Below, piece after piece: positions 7,202-15,600 of a stretch of DNA of 32,759 nt. This DNA comes from Thermodesulfobacteriota bacterium (lineage in GTDB: Bacteria; Desulfobacterota; WTBG01; CAIYCZ01; CAIRTM01). Under the pieces are notes generated by a model. The model had not been told where the DNA came from, made no database searches, and saw nothing but the letters and a program-made list of their open reading frames with translations. Both the position numbers and the translations under genes were made by a program. Positions within the stretch are counted from its first letter, which is position 1; each line of letters begins with the position of its first letter. The stretch spans positions 1 through 32,759 of the forward strand of contig JANQGV010000047.1 of the NCBI GenBank assembly GCA_028282925.1. The letters run 5' to 3'.

Positions 7202-10200
7202 TTACTCCGCTGCCGATACTGGGGTGAGCGGCACCCGCATGATGACCCACACCTTTTTTTTCATCCCAAGATGATCAGACACTGTTATCCGGGCAACATA
7301 GAATCCCGCAGCCATTTTTTTTTCTCTCTTTATCGACAAGGTCAGTTTTTGCTCAGCGTGTGCTTCGAGATACCCCTCAGCAGGGCTTGTGTCGAGCCAG
7401 CCGACGTCACCGGATGGTGTCAACCAGCCGTATTCTATCGACTCGATGTGCCACGGAAAGCCTTCACTCCCGTTGTTGCGCAGGGTAAGGGTGTCCTGTG
7501 TTTTGTCCCGACGGAAAAAAAACTTCATTCCCCGATCCGTATCAAGTATTCCCTGCATGCCGGGAACACCGGCCCGCACCCGGACCTGTGAAAACCGACC
7601 TGGGGTGAAGACCGTAATGACACCGGTATACACACCCTCCGGCAGGTCCTGCCGATCAATACCGACCTTTACGGTCTTACCGTCTCCAAGGGCCAGCGTG
7701 CCGCTGTCGGCATCGGTGTACAGCCATCCGGTTGCGTTGTCATAACTGATCTGCAGGCCCCAGGCCATCGTTTCATAGCCCCTGTTTTCCACCGTGAAGG
7801 TTTTTACCGTATCTTCCCATCCGAACACAATGGATTCATTATCGACATAGAGCCCGGGGGTCGGCTGATAATACTCCTCGGCAACTTTCATGCTGATTCG
7901 CACCTTCCCGCTTCCACCATTTGACGAAACGGGGATATCGGCCCTATAGGTGCCGGGGTCAAGCCCATTGCGCGACACGGAAACGTCCACGGGGGAAACG
8001 TCCGTCGTCGCACCTGATACGTGCTTGACAGCCGTTATCCAGCCGCTGCCCACCATGTATTGGATGTCTCCGATAGTCCACTGCAGAGCACCATACCCGG
8101 ATGTGTTTTTTATGAAAAATCGTTCCTGCGACTTTTCGAAACCGAGATCAATAGAGTGCGGCAATGATAAAACAGGCTTTCGAGAGGAGCCGCCACCGCC
8201 GCCCCCCCCACCACCACCTGTTGATCCGGTGGTAGTCGTTGTCTCTTCCGTGCAGGTAGCCCGGGCCTCATCGCAGACCGCATCGGTTGTTGCGCAGGGA
8301 TCACCCAACGATACGCATGCATGATCGATACACACTTCAGGACCGTTGCAGAACAGCCCGTCGTCAGTGCAGTTATCGTCATCAAAACAGGCAATACCCA
8401 ACCCGGATATATTTCTGATGATTCTCAACGCGGGATCATCATCATAGTCACCGTTGTCGGTGACATATACCGTCACAACCTTTCGATCGGCGCTGAAAAC
8501 GGCCCCCTGGGTCTCGCCCTCCGACGGTGTCCCACTATTGAAATCGATCCACCCGTATTTTGTGGTGTACGTATACCAGGTGTATCCCGCGGGGGCCGGC
8601 CCAGGTAAATATATTTTTACAGCAGCGGTGCCGCTGTTTTTCTCCGCTTCAATGCGTATGTCGTACATGCCGTACAGTATTTCTGCAGGCCTGTTTTGGG
8701 TTCCGGGCAGGCCGGCGGGATCAATATGGCTTATTCTTTTCATTCCTCCGTCCATCTCAGCCACTTTTGAAAACAGCGCTGCAACTGTTTTGTTATTGTC
8801 GATTGTTATTGTGCCCGGATTTTCGAATCCACCCATATCATATCCCCACCCCGCAAACAGGCAGTTTGAATCGTTTTCAGGCACGGCAAACAGTAAAACC
8901 GATGTTCCTTCCTGATAAACGGTACTTTGATAGGGCTGTGGGGCGGCGATAATCGTTCCCTCACAGGCACCACCGGTTGTGAGATGTACATTAAAAACCC
9001 GCCGGCACACATATCCCGCAGCCTCATCACATACCCTGTCCGGGCCGCAGTCCTCATCGGAACGGCATTCGCATACTTCGTCCCCACCGTCGCAGTCCTC
9101 GTCGATACCATTTTCGCATATCTCCGCAGCACCGGGAAATACGGATAGATCGTCATCATCACAGTCATCACCCGGCTTCTCATTGCACTCTTCAGGAATG
9201 CACTTATAGGTACCGCACACATCGGTCGGCTTCCGGCTGTAATAGGTGTCCGCATCGTTATCACAGTAATAGTTTTGCAGGCATATGCCGCCATTGTCGA
9301 CAATGCCGTCGCAGTCATTGTCGACGGCATCACATATCTCTTCCTCCGGAGATCCGCCGACACAGGTATCAACGATTTCGCCTTTACTGCATATCAGCCG
9401 ACCGTGGGACGCACAGGCGCCCCGTCCGCATAAGGTCGGCGTCTCCTCAAAATGCTCATCCGTCTCCCCATCACAATCATCATCCACCCCGTCACAGGTA
9501 TCGTCGACACCTGTGGGTATGCAGCCCTGTTCTGCAATCACTGCAAAGGCATTGCTTGAACCGCTGACGTCTTCGTCTTCGGCGCTCAGGACCGTGTTTT
9601 CGCCCACCTCATACAGCGTCATCTTTCCGGTCCATCTGCCGTTTTCAAAAACCGTGGTTGCAACGGGTTCGACAATCTGCGCACCGTCTGTGTTCGACGC
9701 GCTCAGAGCCGCGAAGCCGTCATAGGTCATGATCCTCTCGTCAGCACTGTTCTTTGCCGTTATGGTTACCGCAAAAGGAGAACGGGCCGTTACGGGAGAT
9801 GCTATCTCATCAAATTCAAAATGAGTCAGGACGGTGTTTACCTCCCTCACCTCGATATCGTCCCATTCCCGCCCGTCGGTATCCCAGGGGAGGTTGTCGT
9901 ATTGCTGAAACTTGATTTTGAACGTATCGGTATAGCCGAAAGAAGGGTCGATTGTTCTGACGGCGGATAGTTTCCCGTCAAGGTCGATATAATACGTCCG
10001 GCCCGGGCTGTCCAGTTCGGCAGCGGTAACAATCGTATACCACCTGGTACCGTCATTGCTCACGGCAACGCCGTCACCATTTGCATGTCCGTTGAAAAAA
10101 GCAGGCAGCTCGGTTTCTTCATCGTTGGAATCGGCCTGAAAAAAGCTCAATTGAACACCGGCGGCATCCTCAAGGGCAAGGGTAAGGACCGCTTCATTGA

Positions 10201-12238
10201 GGTTGTACTGCGCACCTGAGGACACATCCATGCGAAGTCTGCCGCCCGAGACGGCAATACGACCGTTCGTAGCGTCCGAGGAATAAAAACTCCAGTATTC
10301 AGGAGGTGACCGGGGCGACATGTCCGTGAAGTCTTCGGTGTACGGCAGGGAAGGAATGTATCCGTAGACGGCCGACAGCGTGTAATCATCATCCAAGTGA
10401 ATTGTTATGGGATTCTCCGGCTGAACCCGACCGTTGACCTGCCACCACATGAAATCGTCCCCGTTATGGGTGTCCGGCGCCGTTAAGGAAACCACCGTGT
10501 CCGGGTTATAATAGCGCATAAAATCGGTCTGAGACGTCCCATTGCCGTATTCATCGGCCGGATCCGGCACAATCGTCGCCCCCGGCGGGGAAGAGCTCAC
10601 CTTGATAAACCGGTACATGTTTTTCATATAGGTGAAAGACATGGTTTCACCGTATTCGGAAATATCAACAAGGCCGAAGCCGCTCGGGGAGCCGTCGTAA
10701 AATGCGGAGTTCGGGCTGCTGTAGGGGTTGAAACGATTGTTGTTGCCGGCATAAAAAAGCGTTGTTTGATCGCCGCGGCAGGTACTCAGGATCATATCGC
10801 AGAGTGTCGTCGCAGCCTGTACCGGCAAGACTCCCTGGTGCCCGGACTCCGTCCACCGGTTGATATCATTTGCACCGGGAGATCCGACTGTTGTGTCGAT
10901 ATGCGTTATCAGCAGTCCTCCGCTGAAATCGTCACCGATCCTTTTCAGGCCCCGGTCCCATCCTGTGCACCATCTGTTTTCCGCAAGAAAGTATTCCGTC
11001 GTGCTGTAAAGCGAATCAACAAGCAGTACGGCCTCATGCGGCGAGGAGAGCGGTGTTTCGAGACTCAACACCTGCGGATCTCCTAAGGGGGCCACCGGAT
11101 CGCACCATCCGACATACATACGCGACCATGCGTCAAGGTTGACCGGCGTAGTGCCGCCGGCTTCACCGGTGTCCGCGCCCCAGCTTCCCGTCGCCATTAA
11201 AGAAAAATACCCCATGGCACCATTTACCTGGGCCGTATCATACAAATCCGGAAGCCCGCACATCTGGTGGCCCAGTTCATGAGCGATGACCCCCATGGGA
11301 TGCATCTCGGAAGTATTGTTCAGCTCGCCGCTTGTGGCCCAGGCCGACAGGATTTTCGTCCCCGCATACACCGGGTCCGTTGCCCTGCTTCCCCATGCAT
11401 GGGCCCATATACTGGGCCTTTTGGTCGTTCCCGAAGCTTCATATCCCGCAGGAATGAAATAAATGATCAGCTCATCCGGGTCTAGTGAGCCGTCGCTGTT
11501 ACCGTCCAGCTCATCAAAATCAACAGCATCCCAGGCGGACTCCAGGGCCGGACCCAGCCAGGCCTTCTCCATGGCATAATTAAAGGAGCCCGCATAATCG
11601 GGATGCGGCATTTCAAGGCCGACGGTAATTACGCCGGGCGGGTTTCCCGTCTGGTTGTGTGCGGCGGGAACCAGCACGAGATCCTGGAATGAATTGTCCA
11701 GATAATAGCGGGCAACGGATTTAATCCCGTCGGCTGTGTCCAGGATGGCGTCGTACCACTCATCAGCAGTGGTCGTGAGCGTTGCATCGGTGAAATTCAC
11801 TAAAATCAGCAGGAATTTTTTCTGCCCCGATACGGGAACAGGGTCCCATACCCCGGCCGCAACCCTCATGCGGCCGGTGCGTGTTTTTCTTAGATACCGT
11901 CTGAAATCTTTCTCAAAATCGGTATTTTTGGGAGGCCGTATTCGTTTTCGGAAGGGCGGCGGCACGCCGCCTTCAACAACAGCCACGCCCGAAGGAGCCG
12001 GCATCCCTGCAGGGTCCTCTCGTGCATATTCCCAGAAACCGGTTCTTTCGCTTACAACTACCGAGGAGCCGTCTGTTGTTTCCACCCAGTTTTGAAACTC
12101 ATCACCTCGTATTGTCCCCAGGAAGGCACTTCCATCCGGTTGAATAACAGCGACAGGTTCAGGATTTGCCGGACTTGCGTAAGAATGCGAAACGGCCCCC
12201 ATTACACAAGCAAGAACAATGATTGCGTACTTACTCAT
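7202..12238 (-). CDS. Giant secreted M6-family metalloprotease with accessory domains
   Basis: This 1678-aa exported protein has a signal peptide (about 1-22) and an M6-type (immune inhibitor A-like) protease domain over about residues 120-520. The zinc site is HELGHQMCGLPDLYD (His320, Glu321, His324). An EF-hand-like calcium loop, DGNSDGSLDPDE, lies at 245-256. Downstream, in order, are a Pro/Gly-type bacterial repeat (about 545-630), a jelly-roll-like segment (640-800), an Ig-like module (800-900) and MopE-like motifs such as CDGVDDDCDGETDE (900-1030). Next come another InlB-like repeat, a choice-of-anchor-U-like block ending in DNGDYDDDP, a CTDDGLFCNG Cys-rich motif, a Thr/Gly linker and three BACON-like Ig domains at the C-terminus. 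AAGGAG precedes the ATG. The likely job is extracellular proteolysis with carbohydrate or surface adhesion. No sorting signal is visible at the C-terminus. Confidence 0.9.
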   Translation of the reverse strand: MSKYAIIVLACVMGAVSHSYASPANPEPVAVIQPDGSAFLGTIRGDEFQNWVETTDGSSVVVSERTGFWEYAREDPAGMPAPSGVAVVEGGVPPPFRKRIRPPKNTDFEKDFRRYLRKTRTGRMRVAAGVWDPVPVSGQKKFLLILVNFTDATLTTTADEWYDAILDTADGIKSVARYYLDNSFQDLVLVPAAHNQTGNPPGVITVGLEMPHPDYAGSFNYAMEKAWLGPALESAWDAVDFDELDGNSDGSLDPDELIIYFIPAGYEASGTTKRPSIWAHAWGSRATDPVYAGTKILSAWATSGELNNTSEMHPMGVIAHELGHQMCGLPDLYDTAQVNGAMGYFSLMATGSWGADTGEAGGTTPVNLDAWSRMYVGWCDPVAPLGDPQVLSLETPLSSPHEAVLLVDSLYSTTEYFLAENRWCTGWDRGLKRIGDDFSGGLLITHIDTTVGSPGANDINRWTESGHQGVLPVQAATTLCDMILSTCRGDQTTLFYAGNNNRFNPYSSPNSAFYDGSPSGFGLVDISEYGETMSFTYMKNMYRFIKVSSSPPGATIVPDPADEYGNGTSQTDFMRYYNPDTVVSLTAPDTHNGDDFMWWQVNGRVQPENPITIHLDDDYTLSAVYGYIPSLPYTEDFTDMSPRSPPEYWSFYSSDATNGRIAVSGGRLRMDVSSGAQYNLNEAVLTLALEDAAGVQLSFFQADSNDEETELPAFFNGHANGDGVAVSNDGTRWYTIVTAAELDSPGRTYYIDLDGKLSAVRTIDPSFGYTDTFKIKFQQYDNLPWDTDGREWDDIEVREVNTVLTHFEFDEIASPVTARSPFAVTITAKNSADERIMTYDGFAALSASNTDGAQIVEPVATTVFENGRWTGKMTLYEVGENTVLSAEDEDVSGSSNAFAVIAEQGCIPTGVDDTCDGVDDDCDGETDEHFEETPTLCGRGACASHGRLICSKGEIVDTCVGGSPEEEICDAVDNDCDGIVDNGGICLQNYYCDNDADTYYSRKPTDVCGTYKCIPEECNEKPGDDCDDDDLSVFPGAAEICENGIDEDCDGGDEVCECRSDEDCGPDRVCDEAAGYVCRRVFNVHLTTGGACEGTIIAAPQPYQSTVYQEGTSVLLFAVPENDSNCLFAGWGYDMGGFENPGTITIDNNKTVAALFSKVAEMDGGMKRISHIDPAGLPGTQNRPAEILYGMYDIRIEAEKNSGTAAVKIYLPGPAPAGYTWYTYTTKYGWIDFNSGTPSEGETQGAVFSADRKVVTVYVTDNGDYDDDPALRIIRNISGLGIACFDDDNCTDDGLFCNGPEVCIDHACVSLGDPCATTDAVCDEARATCTEETTTTTGSTGGGGGGGGGGSSRKPVLSLPHSIDLGFEKSQERFFIKNTSGYGALQWTIGDIQYMVGSGWITAVKHVSGATTDVSPVDVSVSRNGLDPGTYRADIPVSSNGGSGKVRISMKVAEEYYQPTPGLYVDNESIVFGWEDTVKTFTVENRGYETMAWGLQISYDNATGWLYTDADSGTLALGDGKTVKVGIDRQDLPEGVYTGVITVFTPGRFSQVRVRAGVPGMQGILDTDRGMKFFFRRDKTQDTLTLRNNGSEGFPWHIESIEYGWLTPSGDVGWLDTSPAEGYLEAHAEQKLTLSIKREKKMAAGFYVARITVSDHLGMKKKVWVIMRVPLTPVSAAE
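8202..8209 (-). repeat. Homopolymeric C8 tract within the protease gene
   Basis: Eight consecutive C (G8 on the coding strand) lie in the codons of the polyglycine linker between the Cys-rich motif and the BACON-like domains. Slippage here would shift frame and remove the C-terminal adhesion domains while leaving the protease domain intact. Whether it varies is unknown. Confidence 0.8.
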
Positions 12239-12316
12239 TCGACGGCTCCTTTTTAATCAGCGATTCGGGAAGAATATGTTTATGAGACGCTGCGCGTCTT
12301 CTCCTCCTTCGTCTTG

Positions 12317-12463
12317 CCGCTGGAGCAATGCACATACATGCTCTAGCCTCAATAGTGTTAGGAGCACCTTGAGGTGCTGATGAACTATGTGGATTTCAGA
12401 GCCTTTATCGCGGCCGAAGGCCGCTCCTACACGGCTATACTCTTATGTACATTGCTCCAGCGG
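12317..12463 (-). repeat. Miniature inverted-repeat element, copy 2
   Basis: Terminal inverted repeats CCGCTGGAGCAATGCACAT (12317-12335) and the reverse complement at 12445-12463 pair at 18 of 19 positions. The interior is the reverse complement of copies 1 and 3, including GGCCGAAGGCCGCTCCTA. It lies just upstream of the protease start, between the gene and any upstream promoter. No ORF is inside. Confidence 0.8.
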
Positions 12464-12595
12464 GCTGCCATCTCAGCACGGTTTCAGTCGGCGGTTCCTG
12501 AAAAGCGGGGCTCAAACATGTATGATTCTTGTTGTGTGCATGCCCGCCTCCCGGGCCGGTTATATTCCCCATCCGTACATCGACCCCAGGGTTGT

Positions 12596-12624
12596 AAAAC
12601 CCGGCGGCTTTGCCGCCGGGTTTT
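12596..12624 (-). terminator. Strong rho-independent terminator after the surface-protein gene
   Basis: AAAACCCGGCGGC pairs perfectly with GCCGCCGGGTTTT around a three-base loop: a 13-bp stem with A and T runs at its two ends, so it could work in both directions. It lies 38 bases after the stop of the surface-protein gene. Confidence 0.85.
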
Positions 12625-12662
12625 ACTCTTCCTGGATTGCTTCAGGTGCTTTTCGGGCAGGA

Positions 12663-15600
12663 TCAACGTATCATAACAATGTTGAATGTTGTTGCCAGGC
12701 TCTGGGAACCGGTTTTTGCGGTAACCTCTACGAGCTGTTCCCGGGCGCTTGCCAGCCATGCGGGTTTCACAAAGATAAAGCATCTGATCTGCGTGGGGCT
12801 CGTGATCCTTGTGATAATCGGCCGCACTGCGCTCGAGGGATCAAACGTTACCTTCGTACTCGCATCGAATGCCGTGTTTTCGCCGGTAATGGTCACTATC
12901 GCCGGGATACCGAACAGCCAGGCGCGTCTCAGCGTTTGGGCCACACGGATTCTTGCCGTAGCGGTAGCGATAAAATCAACATTCACATCCACGTCGACGA
13001 TCGTTACCTCAAGCTGTTCCGGGGTGAAGGTGTACCCCTCCTTGGAGGGCACAACCGTATAGGTCCCGGACGGCAGGCCGCTGATGATATATCGGCCGTC
13101 ATCCTGGGTAACATACGAACCGGCCTCACCCATAATAAGCAACGTAACGCCTGAAAGCGGGGTATTATTGATGGTAACCCTGCCGGCTATTGCAAATGTT
13201 GCGTCCGGTTCGGGCTCAGGTACCGGAGGTTCATCCCCGGGAGGAATCGTCGTTGTGGGTTCGGTTCCATCAGTAGCTCCACCGCCCGAGGAGCCGCCGC
13301 CCGAAGAGCCGCCGCCTGAGGAGCCGCCGCCGGTACCACCACTTCCGCCGCCGTTTACAGGAGGCGGTTCCTGATCATTCGGTCCGGGAATATTGCAGGT
13401 GAAATTCACCGGGGTTCCGTCCGCATTGGCGACAATGCTTTCATTGTCCGGATCTCCGAGATTGTCGTCACGCGCTAAAAATGTCTGCGTTACACCGTTG
13501 GGGTCTTTCCAGGGACTGACCGAAACCCGGTACGTATCGTTTTCCAGATCACAGAACTCATAGAATCCGTCCTGTACGGCCAGGGTGGTGTCAATGGGGG
13601 TGTTTTCATCGGACGCCGTAAAAAGGTTTACCATGGCGCCTTCGACGTTAACCAGCCCCTGTCCCGCCACACACGCAGAAACGCTGCCGTTTATACAGTA
13701 TGTATCGGGCGGATCATCACACTCACAGGTTCCCTGGACATATACTTCTTCGTCTTCCCGGTAGACGGTTACCGTGCCCGCCTCCGTAAAGGTAAATCCT
13801 TCACGTTCGACGGTTATCTCATAGTCGCCGGGTTTCAGGCTGCATACCTCATAGGCCTCATGATTGTAAATATACGGCGCGACATGTGAAACGTCGTCCT
13901 CACCGGTTATCGTTACAACGGCGTCGTCCATGTTCATCCACTTGCCGGGCTCACACAGAATTCCCTTTACATCGACTTTAATGCAGTACAAATCCTTTTC
14001 CTGTACCCAGGAGCTGGTCAGCAGGAAGTCGCTGGGCACACAGCGCTTCTTCCCGTGTCCATGGCCATGCCCATCCCCGTGTCCATCACCATGTTTGTGG
14101 ACACAATCATCGTCACGGCAGCGATGGAACCTGCAGGGGTTGTCCTCATGTTTCGGCAGCCGGAACATAGTATACTGTTTGGGCAGGGTATCAAACGGCT
14201 TGCTGATGAAGGTCTCGGGATCGCCTTCCTTGAGCACTTCATACAGGGTTCCGCTGAACCGCGGCTCGATGGTTTCCTCAACCCAGCTTTCGGCCGCAGG
14301 ACACACCTTTTCAACTTCTTCCTCGCCGTTGATGTCGTCTTTCACATAATGCCGGCGGTTGAACGGCGGCAGCAGCGGCAGATCGCAGCACGGCGGCACG
14401 CAGTTTTTGACCAGCGAAAGATTAGGAAAGGCGATGTTGCCCAGTTCTTCATCTTTGGCCGGATCGTCACCGGTAAAGATTTCACATTCATCATTATCCG
14501 ATGGATAGCCGACACATTTCGGCAGCGGGTTCCGGATCGTTATGTACTTGAATGTATAATCACACTTCTCGTCTTCACTATCGCATTCGCCGTCTTCGGC
14601 ATCGCAAATGGTAAAGATTCTGGCGATATCATATTCAGCACCGTCGGAGAAGAAGGTCTCGCCTTCCATCAGCAGCCGCCCGGCCTGAACATATATCTCA
14701 GGATCTCCGACTTCATCATTGGCCACAGCCAGCAAATCCATATACCAGGGCCTGATTACCGGCTCGAGGCCCGGGCAGCCCGGGTCGCTTGACAGGCAGT
14801 ATGCCTCCCGCTCAACGTATATCGTCTCATCGGTCTTGAGGGTAACCGTATCGATAATCGGCGGTTCTTCCATGCCGTACTTGTACGGGTAGCGGATTTC
14901 AAAGTTTACCGACGGGTCGTCTCCTCCCTGAATTTCCTTGACGATCACTTTTTTGTCGATAAACTGAAAAGAATCACCCTCTTGCAGACTCAACAGGGGG
15001 GTGCCGATATCGATCACGGGACGGTTCGTGGTTTCACCATCCAGATCCGTGAAGTCCATCCGGCAGACCTTATTCAGAATCACCGCGTCATCCCGTCCGT
15101 TCTGATCAACATCCCATCCTTCAAGGCCGATTTGATGGTTGTCGAAAATGCAGTTGTTATGGTTTCCTCCGCCTTGCTCCGGAGCTGAACCGTTTCTGAT
15201 GTGTTTGCAGCTCTCCCAGGTGGTGGGAAAAACGAAGCTGGTAATCCCGGCTGCTCCCGCGGTAGGCCTGTCATATCCGTCAAGCAGCATAAAAGAGTAT
15301 TCCTTGACGATGTCGTGGGTATACTTCTTTACCTCCGGTGTCCATACATCACCGCGGGGCTCTTCATATTCGGGTACATACCACTGTCGCAGAAATACCT
15401 TTTCGCTGGCATCATCTCCATTGACGATAATCGAGGTCTTGTAAAATTTGCTTTCGCCTTCGCCGTCATCTCCGCCGTAGAGCCAGGCGGGATTCCAGGT
15501 AAGGAAATCCTTGGGATGTGCCTCAGGGTGGGTCGGGTCGAAGGGTGCCGCGGGATCTTCATACGGAAACGGTGCATCATAGGTACCCTCGCCATAGAGC

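Larger units (their letters stand above)
12239..12662. other. Intergenic region between the two giant genes
   Basis: Holds the ribosome binding site of the protease gene, the second copy of the miniature inverted-repeat element (12317-12463) and a strong terminator (12596-12624) for the surface-protein gene. The element and terminator separate the two giant genes, so they are probably not one operon. No additional gene is supported. Confidence 0.65.

Noticed and set aside
8110-9372. Several open frames of 90-190 codons antisense to or overlapping the protease gene
   Set aside because: They are shadows of the Asp/Cys-rich repetitive coding sequence and lack ribosome binding sites or family motifs.
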